A stretch of 64,000 nucleotides of DNA from an uncultured Clostridia bacterium. GTDB lineage: Bacteria > Bacillota > Clostridia > TANB77 > CAG-508. The stretch is from assembly GCA_934133165.1 (NCBI GenBank), contig CAKPAW010000004.1, positions 1 to 64,000 on the forward strand, read 5' to 3'. The stretch's first letter is position 1, and each line of letters starts with the position of its first letter. Position numbers and translations under genes: made by a program. This document shows, piece by piece, positions 1 through 8,809 of the stretch. The notes beneath the pieces are model-generated. The model had not been told where the DNA came from, did no database searches, and saw only the letters and a list, made by a program, of their open reading frames with translations.

Positions 1-25
1 GTTACTTATATCATAAATTTTAAAA

Positions 26-75
26 TTAAGACATTTTCCTAAATGATTTATTAAGACATTATCATAAATGAATTA
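26..75. repeat. 25-bp tandem direct repeat, two imperfect copies
   Basis: Positions 26-50 and 51-75 are two adjacent copies of a sequence beginning TTAAGACATT and ending AAATGATTTA or AAATGAATTA. They lie in the AT-rich stretch upstream of the first gene. No function is apparent, and the rest of 1-230 holds no gene I can support. Confidence 0.5.
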
Positions 76-230
76 TATAAAAATAAAAAAAAGTATAAAC
101 TTATTGACGTAATAAAATTTTATTAGTAAAATATATGAAACAAAAGTAAGAACTTATAAACATAATATTATTTTATAATTTAGATATAAATTGGAAATAA
201 TAAGAAAAACAAGAGGAGGAACAAAAGAAA

Positions 231-1118
231 ATGAAAAATAATAAAGGTATAACATTAGTTGCGTTAGTAGTAACAATAATAGTATTAATAATACTTGCAG
301 GAATAAGTATTAATTTAATATTAGGAGATAATGGAATTATTACAATTGCTAAAAAAGCTAAAGAAAATACAGAACTTGCAAAGATACAAGAAGAAACTGA
401 ACTAAACGAATTATATGAACAAATAGAGACAGAAGGAGCTAATTCAGGTAATCTACCATATGACTCAATAGCAAAACTAGCAGAATTTAAAACAGCAATA
501 GCAAATGCAATAGAAGAAGCAGGAGGCATAAAACCAGATACTACAGCAGAAACAAGTGTATTTGCTAATAATATAAAAGGAATAGTAAAAGAAGTAACAA
601 AAAATGCAACAGCAACAGCAGAAGATATTGCTGTTGGAAAAACAGCATATATAAATGGTGAACTAATTACAGGAACAAGTGAAAAACAAAATTCTAATTT
701 AGCTTTTTATGCTAAACAATGTTATAGTACAAATTCTCTAAGCACTACAGTTAGTGAAGGTACGATAATAAATGATTCTATAAACTTTAAAGGAACAACG
801 TATGGATCCTTTAACATAATGAATTCTTATTATGCAAATATAGATGAACAAGATAGTAAAAAAATTGTATTTAATAAAGATATTGAAGGAACTTTATATT
901 TAAATTCGTTTAGGAATGGCCAATTTAGTTCTGTATTTAAAATTTATATAAATGGGGAATTATATAAAACAGTAACATTTGGATCACAAATATCATATAT
1001 AGGTTCCGCACCTACATCTTTTTCAATATCATTAAAAAAAGGTGATATATTAACTATTAATACAGAAGCACCTAAAAGTAATGATGCGGGTTCAGCTGTT
1101 ATATTTTTAATGGTATAA
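231..1118 (+). CDS. Prepilin-like secreted protein with N-terminal pilin helix
   Basis: The 295-residue product begins with a short basic stretch and KGITLVALVVTIIVLIILAG, which resembles the class III/type IV prepilin cleavage-methylation segment: G6 is the likely cleavage residue, although the usual glutamate at mature position 5 is absent. A charged helix follows at about 38-66. At about 127-148 lies an A-T-A-E-D-I...G-K-T-A-Y-I-N-G motif also seen in phage tail and surface proteins, and the last 140 residues look like a beta-sandwich with no cysteines. An AGGAGG site at 213-218 supports the ATG start. No pilus assembly genes are nearby, so the protein either uses machinery encoded elsewhere or is simply membrane-anchored. 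The binding target is unknown. Confidence 0.6.
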   Translation: MKNNKGITLVALVVTIIVLIILAGISINLILGDNGIITIAKKAKENTELAKIQEETELNELYEQIETEGANSGNLPYDSIAKLAEFKTAIANAIEEAGGIKPDTTAETSVFANNIKGIVKEVTKNATATAEDIAVGKTAYINGELITGTSEKQNSNLAFYAKQCYSTNSLSTTVSEGTIINDSINFKGTTYGSFNIMNSYYANIDEQDSKKIVFNKDIEGTLYLNSFRNGQFSSVFKIYINGELYKTVTFGSQISYIGSAPTSFSISLKKGDILTINTEAPKSNDAGSAVIFLMV

Positions 1119-1159
1119 TATAAAAAAATACATTAATATTGCCTAATATGCCCAAAAAT

Positions 1160-1207
1160 AACGCTCTTTAGAGACAGAAAAATGTCATGAAGAAGCGTTT
1201 TTTTTAC
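1160..1207 (+). terminator. Rho-independent terminator after the prepilin-like gene
   Basis: An imperfect hairpin begins AACGCT and closes with AGCGTT, with an inner GACA/TGTC pairing, and is followed by eight T residues. Confidence 0.7.
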
Positions 1208-1223
1208 ACTTAAATATATACTA

Positions 1224-1255
1224 ATTAAAATTTTAGACCCGTCCCTAAAATTTAA
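1224..1255. repeat. Hairpin of the GTCCC intergenic family
   Basis: AAATTTTAG and CTAAAATTT pair around an ACCCGTCC loop. The hairpin lies just upstream of the dnaJ-like promoter. It resembles other intergenic hairpins in the window that carry GGGAC or GTCCC cores. Confidence 0.45.
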
Positions 1256-1266
1256 AAGAGAAACTA

Positions 1267-1295
1267 TTGAAAAAATACACTAAACTTGATATAAT
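1267..1295 (+). promoter_or_regulatory. Promoter for the dnaJ-like gene
   Basis: TTGAAA at 1267-1272 and TATAAT at 1290-1295 are separated by 17 bp, a near-consensus vegetative promoter. I see no CIRCE-type inverted repeat, so HrcA control is not supported. Confidence 0.7.
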
Positions 1296-1326
1296 AAATC
1301 CACCATTGATAATGGGAGGATGTTAA

Positions 1327-2220
1327 ATGATTTTCAAAGATTATTATAAAATATTAGGATTAGAAAATAATAAAGTAAATATAGACGAAATAAAAACAGC
1401 TTTTCACAATCAAGCAAAAAAATATCATCCAGATGTAAACGATGGAAGAGAAGCAGAAGAAAGATTTAAAGACATAAACGAAGCATATAGAGTGTTGTCT
1501 AATAACACATCAAAAAGGAAATATGATAGAATCTGGTACTCTCATGTAGGAAAGAAGATTGATAAACAAAAAGACAGGGAAGAAAGAGAAACAAGAACAG
1601 ACTTATGGAGTTTATTATTTGGAATAAATAAAGTAGAGAAAGTAAAAAGAACAAAAACTAAAGTTCCTGCCAAAGGAGACAATGTAGAAACACAAATTGA
1701 TGTAGGAATTAAACAAGCATTTTATGGAACAAATAAAAAGATATCTCTACGCACAGTAGACGGAAAAATGACAACATTTGATGTAAAAATACCAGCAGGA
1801 ATAAGAAATGGTGAAAAAATACGTCTAATAGGTCAAGGAAAACAAGGGCAAAATGGTGGCAAAAACGGAGATTTATTCATAAAAGTAAATATAGAAGATA
1901 GTAATATTTACAAATTACATGGATATGATATATATACAGATTTATTACTTACACCTTGGGAAGCAGTGCTAGGAACAAAAGCACAAATAGAAACAATAGA
2001 TGGAGAAAGCAAAATATATGTACCACAAGGAGTAGTAAGTGGAGAAAAAATAAAAATACCAGCAAAAGGTTATAAAGACGGAAAAGGTGGAAGAGGAGAT
2101 TTAATAGCACAAGTAAAAATAGTAGTACCTAAAAATCCATCTAAAGAAGAAATAGAAATTTATGAAAAATTAAAAAATATATCAAAGTTTGAACCAAGAA
2201 ATAAAACAACAATATCATAA
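1327..2220 (+). CDS. DnaJ/CbpA-type co-chaperone without zinc finger
   Basis: Residues about 5-66 form a J domain with the HPD tripeptide (YHPDVND) that stimulates Hsp70 ATPase activity. Two C-terminal substrate-binding beta domains follow from about 120 to 280, with the characteristic G-x-R-N-G-E-K-I-R and P-x-G-V-x-S-G-E-K-I strands. The four CxxCxGxG zinc repeats of canonical DnaJ are absent, so this is a type II J protein like CbpA. At 297 residues it is full length for that class. The start is supported by GGGAGG seven bases upstream. It has its own promoter and sits alone rather than in a dnaK operon, so it is probably an accessory partner of DnaK in the cytoplasm. Confidence 0.85.
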   Translation: MIFKDYYKILGLENNKVNIDEIKTAFHNQAKKYHPDVNDGREAEERFKDINEAYRVLSNNTSKRKYDRIWYSHVGKKIDKQKDREERETRTDLWSLLFGINKVEKVKRTKTKVPAKGDNVETQIDVGIKQAFYGTNKKISLRTVDGKMTTFDVKIPAGIRNGEKIRLIGQGKQGQNGGKNGDLFIKVNIEDSNIYKLHGYDIYTDLLLTPWEAVLGTKAQIETIDGESKIYVPQGVVSGEKIKIPAKGYKDGKGGRGDLIAQVKIVVPKNPSKEEIEIYEKLKNISKFEPRNKTTIS

Positions 2221-2297
2221 TTTAAAAATAGAAAAGTTTAGAAATACACAATACAAACATGTTTAATACATATACTTAAACGTAGTTCTGTAATATA

Positions 2298-2326
2298 TTG
2301 ACATTTCCAATATTTAGTTGTATAAT
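2298..2326 (+). promoter_or_regulatory. Promoter for the virD4-like operon
   Basis: TTGACA at 2298-2303 and TATAAT at 2321-2326 are separated by 17 bp, a fully consensus vegetative promoter. It precedes the unknown gene at 2389 and presumably drives the three genes up to 5322. Confidence 0.8.
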
Positions 2327-2388
2327 TATGTATAGTTGTCAAACTAAAGAAAAACTATGAAAATTTGGTTCATAGAAAGGGGTGTAAC

Positions 2389-2904
2389 ATGGAAAGTATA
2401 CAAGGTAAACACTTTAGTATAACAGATCCAGCAGGAGTAAATACAGTAATATACAGAATAAACAAAACAGCAAAAGAGTATTTACAAGAATATCCTAAAT
2501 ATACAGTAGAAAGATTAGTATCTACTGAAGAAATAAAAGGAAATTTAAAAAGAAAAACATTCTTCATAGATGAACCAGATTATGAAGAACAATTACTATT
2601 TCTATCATTTGGAAAAGAAAAAGTAGTTGTTAATACAGGTGTTTTAGAAGATGATAAAGTAAAAATTTCTAAAAAACCTATGCCAATCAAGTTTGATACT
2701 TTATATTCAGATAAAGAGGAATATAAAGAATTTGGATATACACCAAATTTAAAGAGACCAATATCAATTATAGACCCAGAAACAACAGAAGAAGTAAAAC
2801 CAGTATTATATATGGATGAAAAAACAAATGAAGTAAAAGGTAAATGCAAATTAAAACCATATAAATCTTATTTCGCTTTTGAAATACGAGATAAGAAAGA
2901 CTAA
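2389..2904 (+). CDS. Unknown 171-residue cytosolic protein upstream of the coupling ATPase
   Basis: I do not recognise this family. The product is soluble, with no signal peptide, membrane segment or cysteine-rich motif. A basic N-terminal half is followed by an acidic segment and a proline-rich C-terminal part (residues about 115-150). I chose the ATG at 2389 because AAAGGGG lies just before it; an in-frame TTG at 2365 lacks a ribosome site. It is first in a tight group with an 83-residue protein and the VirD4-like ATPase, so it may be an accessory or substrate of that ATPase, but this is only position-based inference. Confidence 0.6.
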   Translation: MESIQGKHFSITDPAGVNTVIYRINKTAKEYLQEYPKYTVERLVSTEEIKGNLKRKTFFIDEPDYEEQLLFLSFGKEKVVVNTGVLEDDKVKISKKPMPIKFDTLYSDKEEYKEFGYTPNLKRPISIIDPETTEEVKPVLYMDEKTNEVKGKCKLKPYKSYFAFEIRDKKD

Positions 2905-2921
2905 GAGGAGGATGTTTAATA

Positions 2922-3173
2922 ATGAGTCAAACAAGTGGAGATTCAAAAAACTATGATGTAGTATGTATATCATTTGGAAAAGAAAATGAAAAAGGAATAA
3001 AAATAACAGAAGCAAATAAAAAAGATAGCTTTTTAGAACAAACAATGGAAATACAAGCGGTAACATGTAGCATGGACGAAATGAATTTTAGCAAAGAACA
3101 AAAACAAAAAATATTAGAGAATAGAAAAGCAAGGAAAACAAAATCAGCATTATCAAAAGAAGATGCAAGATAG
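2922..3173 (+). CDS. Unknown 83-residue charged protein
   Basis: This is a small, highly charged, probably helical protein with no membrane segment and a Lys/Arg-rich C-terminus. It begins 17 bases after the preceding stop behind AGAGGAGG and ends 30 bases before the coupling-protein gene, which indicates one operon. I recognise no domain. Its size, charge and position fit a small adaptor or substrate-recognition protein for the ATPase, but nothing in the sequence proves it. Confidence 0.55.
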   Translation: MSQTSGDSKNYDVVCISFGKENEKGIKITEANKKDSFLEQTMEIQAVTCSMDEMNFSKEQKQKILENRKARKTKSALSKEDAR

Positions 3174-3203
3174 AAATTCATACCAAAGAAAAGGTGGAAA
3201 GCC

Positions 3204-5322
3204 ATGGAAAAGTTTAAAAGAACATTAAAACAAAGTAAAAGATTTTTAATTATTATAGGAGTACTATGGGTATTTTTAGCCATAGTACTTGTTTCGCCTA
3301 TAGCGGAAGCAATTACAGATGCTTCAAAAACAGGAGTATTTAATACAAATATATTTGTTGAAAAATTAATACCAGCAATTACAAGTTTCTCAAGTATAAC
3401 AAAAATGTTTTCAGCAGAATACATAAGTACATTTGGAAGTTGCTTAATGAATTATACAATTTTATTTATAATATGTTCTATCATAGGTTTTGTAAAATCA
3501 AAACCAAAGGGAGAGTTCCACGATATGGAACATGGTTCTAGTGATTGGAGCGAGCATGGTGAACAATATAGAATATTAAGCAAAAACAAAGGAATTATAT
3601 TAGCAGAAGATAACTATTTACCAGTAGATAAACGTGGAAATATAAATACACTTATAGTTGGACGGATCTGGATCTGGTAAATCAGCATCATATTCAAAAC
3701 CAAATGCATATCAAATGCTTGGTTCATATGTATTTACAGATCCAAAGGGTGAATTATATGATGATACAGCAGGATACTTAAAAGAACATGGCTATGAAAT
3801 AAAAGTATTAAACTTAGTAAATCCAGTAAATAGTGATGGGTACAACCCATTAATGCACGTAGCTAGTGAGTTAGATGTAGACGTAATAGCAAACACTGTA
3901 GTAAAAGGTCAAGCTTCAGAAAGTAAATCAGATCCATATTGGGATGACATGGCAGAAATGCTATTAAAAGCATTAATTTATTACTTAATTGCTACAAGGC
4001 CAGAAGAAGAACAAAACCTAGCAAGCTGTTCTGAATTAGTAAGAGCAGCAAACACAAATGGTGGAAGTAACTTACTTACAGAATTAATAAATCAATTACC
4101 ATATGACCATCCAGCAAGAATGTACTATAAATCAATAGAAATAGCACCAGAAAAAACTTATGGATCAATTTTAAGTTCATTACAATCAAAACTAGGAAAA
4201 TTTGATTCAAAAGATATAGCAGAAGTAACATCAACAGATACAATAAATTTTGAAGATATAGGAAAGAAAAAAACAGCTGTATATGTTATATCATCAGATA
4301 CACACACAGCATATGATTTCTTACTTACAATATTCTTCTCTCAAATGATACAACAATTATACAATTATGCAGACTTAAATGGTGGTAGACTTCAAATGCC
4401 AGTATATTTTATACTAGATGAGTTTGCAAACATTGGTAGAATACCAGATTTTGATAAAAAAATATCAACTTCAAGAAGTAGAGGAATTCAATTTAGTGTT
4501 ATTTTACAAAACTTAGACCAATTAGAAGCTATATATGAAAAAAGCTATGAAACAATAATTGGTAACTGCGATACACACGTATTTTTAGGAAGTAACTCAT
4601 ACAAAACAGTAGAATATTTCTCTAAAGCATTGGGAGAAAAAACAATATTTAGACAAAGCAAATCAACAAATCGTGACAAACACGCACATAAACAAGGATT
4701 CAGCGACTCTGAACAAATGCTAGGAAGAGCATTAATGACACCAGATGAACTTCGTAGAATGGATAATGACTTATGTATAATTTTTGAAAAAGGAATAAAA
4801 CCAGTAAAAGCGAAGAAATACTACTATTTCACACATCAAAAAATGTATAAAGAGTTGGAAGAAAACAAATTAGACCATAATCATTTTGATGCTGGAACTA
4901 GAGGAGAGTGGAGAAAATACAATCCATATAATCCATATGTGCCAGAAACAGATAAAAAAGCAGCAGAAAACTTAAAAGTAGAATCATTAGATGACTTATT
5001 TGAAGATAATGACGAAAAAGAAAAAAATATACAAAAAGATATTCCAAATATAGAAGAAAGTGTAAAAGAAGAAAAATCAGATATTTTAAATAATATAGAA
5101 ATAGATGAAACTCCAGCAAAACAACAAAATATAGAAATAGAAGAAAAGCCTAAAAAACAAGAAACACTTTCAGACTTATTCGATTTCGAAGATTTTGATA
5201 GTCCTACATTACCACAAGGTGATGAAGAAAAAGAAGAGAAAAAACCACAACTATTTACAGAAGATATACAAAAGGAATTAGAAGCAAAATTTGATGAATT
5301 ATTTGGACCAATGGAAGAATAA
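3204..5322 (+). CDS. VirD4/TraG-type coupling ATPase, requires +1 frameshift
   Basis: Two overlapping frames together give one 705-residue VirD4/TraG coupling protein, the inner-membrane ATPase that feeds substrates to type IV secretion systems. Residues 1-153 carry two membrane segments (about 13-35 and 86-106) and end in ...NTLIVG. The downstream frame continues with GSGSGKS, completing Walker A. Walker B (FILDEFANIGRIPDF) lies near 400-415, and the acidic tail after 560 is low in complexity. The junction is the zero-frame codon CGG at 3663-3665: skipping its C gives GGA (Gly154), while reading on hits TAA after five more residues. No VirB4, VirB6 or relaxase gene is present, so it is an orphan here. 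The break recurs in mreB and mreC. Confidence 0.8.
3663..3665 (+). other. Candidate +1 recoding site in the virD4-like gene
   Basis: The zero-frame context is GTT GGA CGG ATC. Dropping the C gives GTT GGA GGA TCT, which restores the P-loop GGSGSGKS exactly as expected for the family. See the matching sites at 18974 and 20089. Confidence 0.65.
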
Positions 5323-5332
5323 AATATAGAAC

Positions 5333-5360
5333 AAAAAAATCCGCTATAGCGGATTTTTTT
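5333..5360 (+). terminator. Terminator carrying the TCCGCTATAGCGGA palindrome
   Basis: A perfect AAAATCCGC/GCGGATTTT stem closes on a TATA loop and is followed by T residues. It ends the virD4-like operon. The same 14-bp palindrome recurs near 24278, 39258 and 61748, with a close variant at 37873. Confidence 0.9.
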
Positions 5361-5460
5361 ATGACTGCTAAAAGACTAGATTATTACTTTAACAAGTTTA
5401 AAATATTAAAATAATAGCATTTAAACATTAGAAGTAACAAAACAAACGTTCAAAAACATA

Positions 5461-5489
5461 TTGACTTTTTTCTCAATAATAGATATAAT
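5461..5489 (+). promoter_or_regulatory. Promoter for the yhaO-yhaN pair
   Basis: TTGACT at 5461-5466 and TATAAT at 5484-5489 are separated by 17 bp, directly upstream of the nuclease gene. Confidence 0.8.
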
Positions 5490-5517
5490 GAGCAAAGAAA
5501 TTATGGAGGATAATCAT

Positions 5518-6588
5518 ATGAAATTTGTACATATAGCAGATATGCACTTTGATACGCCATTTAAAATGCTTAGTGATAGAAGAGATTTAGGCGAGACAAG
5601 AAGACTAGATCAAAGAAAAGCATTCAAAAAAATGATAGAATATATAAAAGAAAATAAAATTCCTTACTTATTTATAGCAGGGGATTTATACGACAACGAA
5701 TACATAAGAGAGAGTACAATAAGTTTTATAAATGATTGTTTTAAACAGATACCAGATACTAAAATTTATATTGCACCAGGCAATCACGATCCATACTTAA
5801 AGAACTCATATTATGCAAAATATAATTGGAATGAAAATGTAAAAATATTCACAGCAAATGTAGAAAAAGTGGAAAACGAAGACTTCATTTTATATGGATA
5901 TGGGTTTGGAGATTTCTATTGTAATAACTCAAACATAGAAAATATCAAATTGGAAAACAAAGAGAAAATAAATATTTTATTAACACATTGTAATTTAGAC
6001 GGAAGTGATAAATTAGAAAAAGAATATAACAATCTATCTTCAAAAAAATTACAAGAGATTGGCTTTGATTATGTTGCAATAGGACATATTCATAAAAAGA
6101 ATGTGGAAGAAAAAACAAATATAGTATATCCAGGTTCTACTATTTCCCTAGGTTTTGACGAATTAGGAAAACACGGAATGGTAGTAGGAAATTTAGAAAA
6201 AGAAAAATTAAATTTAGAATCTATTTCATTAGATGAAAAAGAATTCAAAGAGAAAGAGTTTAATATTAGTGAAATACAAACAATAGAAGAACTAGCAGAA
6301 AAAATAAATGAATTAGAATTAGAGCAGAATAATTTATACAAAATTATATTAATAGGAAATAGAAATTTTGAAATAAATGTTTATAAACTATATAAGTTAG
6401 TAGAAACTGAAAATATTATAAAAATTAAAGATAAAACGAAGATTAACTATAATCTAGAAGAAATTGTAAATGATAGTACATTAAAAGGAATATTTGCTAA
6501 AGAAATGTTAGAAAAATTAAAAGATGAAAATATAGATAAAGAAACTATAGAAAAAGCTATAGAAATAGGAATGAACTCTTTATCATAA
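5518..6588 (+). CDS. yhaO: Metallophosphoesterase DNA repair nuclease, YhaO/SbcD family
   Basis: The 356-residue product has the calcineurin-like two-metal nuclease motifs in order: HIADMHFD near residue 4, GDLYDN near 50-55, GNHD near 83-86, and GHIH near 188-191, where the histidines bind the metals. This is the SbcD/Mre11/YhaO family, which works with an SMC-like ATPase in processing DNA ends. I placed the start at ATG 5518, behind GGAGG and immediately before the conserved MKFVHIAD; an upstream ATT-rich frame extension lies over the promoter. The partner ATPase gene begins 15 bases downstream, so the two are co-transcribed. Confidence 0.87.
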   Translation: MKFVHIADMHFDTPFKMLSDRRDLGETRRLDQRKAFKKMIEYIKENKIPYLFIAGDLYDNEYIRESTISFINDCFKQIPDTKIYIAPGNHDPYLKNSYYAKYNWNENVKIFTANVEKVENEDFILYGYGFGDFYCNNSNIENIKLENKEKINILLTHCNLDGSDKLEKEYNNLSSKKLQEIGFDYVAIGHIHKKNVEEKTNIVYPGSTISLGFDELGKHGMVVGNLEKEKLNLESISLDEKEFKEKEFNISEIQTIEELAEKINELELEQNNLYKIILIGNRNFEINVYKLYKLVETENIIKIKDKTKINYNLEEIVNDSTLKGIFAKEMLEKLKDENIDKETIEKAIEIGMNSLS

Positions 6589-6603
6589 ATAAGAGGTGAT
6601 ATT

Positions 6604-8550
6604 TTGAAAATAGAAAGTACTCAAATAAATGCTTTTGGAAATCTAGAAAACAAACAAATAGATTTAAGCGAAAATATAAATATAATAAAAGGTAATAATG
6701 AAAGTGGAAAATCCACATTTCTTAAATTTATTGTGGATATGTTTTATGGAATATCAAAAAATAAAAGAGGAAAAGAATTTTCAGATTACGATAGATACAA
6801 ACCATGGAATAGCGAAGAATTTTCTGGAAAAATAACATACACATTAGATAACGGAAAAAAATATGAAGTATTTAGAGATTTTAATAAAAAAAATCCAAAA
6901 ATATATAATGAGGTAGGAGAAGATATCTCAAAAGAATTTACAATAGACAAAACAAATGGAAGTAAATTTTTTGTAGAGCAAACAAAAATAGAAGAAGACA
7001 CTTTTTTATCTACATTTGTATCTTGCCAAACAGAGGTAAAATTAGAAAAGCAAGAACAAAATGTATTAGTTCAAAAATTAGCAAATCTAGCAGGTACAGG
7101 AGAAGATAATGTTTCATACAAAAAAGCATTAGAAAAATTAAATAAAAGGCAAATAGAAGAAATAGGAACATTAAGGACAACAGGAAGACCAATGAACATT
7201 GTGAAGGAAGAGCAATTTAGTCTTCAAGATGAAATTGGAGAACTAGAAGAATATAAAGAAGAAAGGTATACAATAGAAGAAAATAAAAACAATTTAGAGG
7301 CAAAAATACAAGAAAATGAGAAAAAATTAGAAATACTAAAACAAATAAATAAAATATATGAAGATAAAAAACTTGAAGAACAAAAATTAGAAATAAATCA
7401 AAATTTGATAAAATCATATGAAGAAAAAGTAGAAAAAATAAAAGAAGAAAAAGATGGAATAGAAACAAAGTACAAAGAAATAACAAATATTATAAATGAA
7501 AAAGAAGAAAAAGAAGCAAAAGAGAATAAGAAATCATTAAATGTGAAAAAGATAGGAACAGTTATTTTATTTGTAATATCAATTATTATAGGAATAATAT
7601 TTATAAAAAATACTTTAGTATCAGTAATTGCATTTGTAATAGGAACAATAAGTCTTATAACATTAATAGAACTTTTAATAAATAAAAAGAAAGATAATGA
7701 ATTCCCAAAAGAAGAAAGTGAGCAACAAATAAAAATAAAAGAAAGATTACAATTAGCTAAAAACGAAATGGACAAAATGCAAGCACAAATAGAAATGCTA
7801 AACAAGTCTAAAGAAGAGAAATTTGCAGAAATTGAAAAACAGAAACAAGAAATTAATACTAATATACAAGAAAAAATGAATAAACTAAAAGAAGAACATA
7901 AATTAGAAAATATAGAATTTAATTGTGATATTTCAAACAAAATAGAAAATATGAAAGAAGAACTAAATAAAAATAAATTAGAACTACATTCACTAGAACT
8001 AGATAAAAACAATATAATGCCAAAACTTGAAAGATTAGCAAGTATGGAAGAACAATTACAAGAACTAAACGAGAAAGAAGCAATGCTTAATAAGCAAAAT
8101 TCTGCAATAGAACTTGCAAAAGAAGTTTTAGAAATAGCATATACAAAAATGAAAGAAAATGTTACACCAAAATTTACAGAGAACTTATCTAAAAACATAG
8201 AAAAAATATCTAATGGTAAATACAAAAAAGTAAAAATAAATGATGAAGAAGGCATAATAGTAGAAAAGCAAAATGGAGAATACATTTCAGCCGAAAAGCT
8301 AAGTGTAGGAACAATAGAACAACTATATTTATCATTAAGATTTGGAGCAATAAAAGAGCTTTCAGAAGAAAGCATGCCAATAATTTTAGACGAAGCATTT
8401 GCATATTATGATGAAGAAAGACTAAAAAATATTCTTACATATATAAGCAAAGAATATGAGAATAACCAAATAATAATATTTACATGTACTAATAGAGAAG
8501 TAGAGGTTCTAGACAAAGAAAATATTAAATATAATTTAGTGAATTTATAA
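6604..8550 (+). CDS. yhaN: SbcC/Rad50-like ATPase, YhaN family
   Basis: The 648-residue product has an N-terminal Walker A (GNNESGKST, about 35-43), long coiled coils at about 190-310 and 365-510, an ABC signature LSVGTIEQLYLS near 566 and Walker B (IILDEAF) near 592-598. Two membrane segments sit at about 316-360, where Rad50 proteins have the hook; this membrane insertion is typical of YhaN. It therefore probably forms a membrane-tethered complex with the nuclease encoded just upstream. The start is TTG at 6604 behind AAGAGGTGAT. The gene is followed by a strong terminator. Confidence 0.87.
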   Translation: MKIESTQINAFGNLENKQIDLSENINIIKGNNESGKSTFLKFIVDMFYGISKNKRGKEFSDYDRYKPWNSEEFSGKITYTLDNGKKYEVFRDFNKKNPKIYNEVGEDISKEFTIDKTNGSKFFVEQTKIEEDTFLSTFVSCQTEVKLEKQEQNVLVQKLANLAGTGEDNVSYKKALEKLNKRQIEEIGTLRTTGRPMNIVKEEQFSLQDEIGELEEYKEERYTIEENKNNLEAKIQENEKKLEILKQINKIYEDKKLEEQKLEINQNLIKSYEEKVEKIKEEKDGIETKYKEITNIINEKEEKEAKENKKSLNVKKIGTVILFVISIIIGIIFIKNTLVSVIAFVIGTISLITLIELLINKKKDNEFPKEESEQQIKIKERLQLAKNEMDKMQAQIEMLNKSKEEKFAEIEKQKQEINTNIQEKMNKLKEEHKLENIEFNCDISNKIENMKEELNKNKLELHSLELDKNNIMPKLERLASMEEQLQELNEKEAMLNKQNSAIELAKEVLEIAYTKMKENVTPKFTENLSKNIEKISNGKYKKVKINDEEGIIVEKQNGEYISAEKLSVGTIEQLYLSLRFGAIKELSEESMPIILDEAFAYYDEERLKNILTYISKEYENNQIIIFTCTNREVEVLDKENIKYNLVNL

Positions 8551-8616
8551 TACATATTTTTATTCAATAGTAAATGAGTAAAAGAAAATATAATTGAAAT
8601 ATCAAAATTGTAAAAA

Positions 8617-8642
8617 GAAAAACCGCTAAACAGCGGTTTTTC
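8617..8642 (+). terminator. Terminator after yhaN
   Basis: AAAAACCGCT pairs perfectly with AGCGGTTTTT around a four-base AAAC loop, and the T-rich arm ends the signal. Confidence 0.85.
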
Positions 8643-8645
8643 CTA

Positions 8646-8674
8646 TTGAATAAAATAAAAAAATGTAGTATAAT
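8646..8674 (+). promoter_or_regulatory. prfA: Promoter for prfA
   Basis: TTGAAT at 8646-8651 and TATAAT at 8669-8674 have a 17-bp spacer. Transcription from about 8681 would give a leader of roughly 130 nucleotides before the prfA start. Confidence 0.7.
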
Positions 8675-8732
8675 ACCTAGGAAAAACAAAAAGGGAAGAA
8701 CTAAAGCCATTTGAAAATACATTCACAAGGGT

Positions 8733-8784
8733 AGGGGCCATACCTTTACTTAAGTGGAAAACAAAAGGATAAGGTGTGTCCCTT
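8733..8784 (+). promoter_or_regulatory. Unidentified structured leader upstream of prfA
   Basis: The 14-base arms AGGGGCCATACCTT (8733-8746) and AAGGTGTGTCCCTT (8771-8784) pair with one mismatch and two G-U pairs around a 24-base loop. The hairpin ends about 12 bases before the Shine-Dalgarno sequence and has no T-run, so it is not a simple terminator. An alternative pairing between an upstream AAGGGA and the same TCCCTT arm is possible. I match it to no riboswitch class that I know. Confidence 0.55.
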
Positions 8785-8809
8785 GACATTAATAAAAAGG
8801 AGAATATTT

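Noticed and set aside
1327..2220. Canonical dnaJ of the dnaK operon
   Set aside because: The zinc-finger repeats are missing, no dnaK or grpE is nearby and no CIRCE element is visible.
8733..8784. Known riboswitch class before prfA
   Set aside because: I compared it from memory with T-box, purine, THF, cyclic-di-GMP, ydaO, ykkC and pfl cores and saw none of their conserved bases, so it is reported as unidentified.
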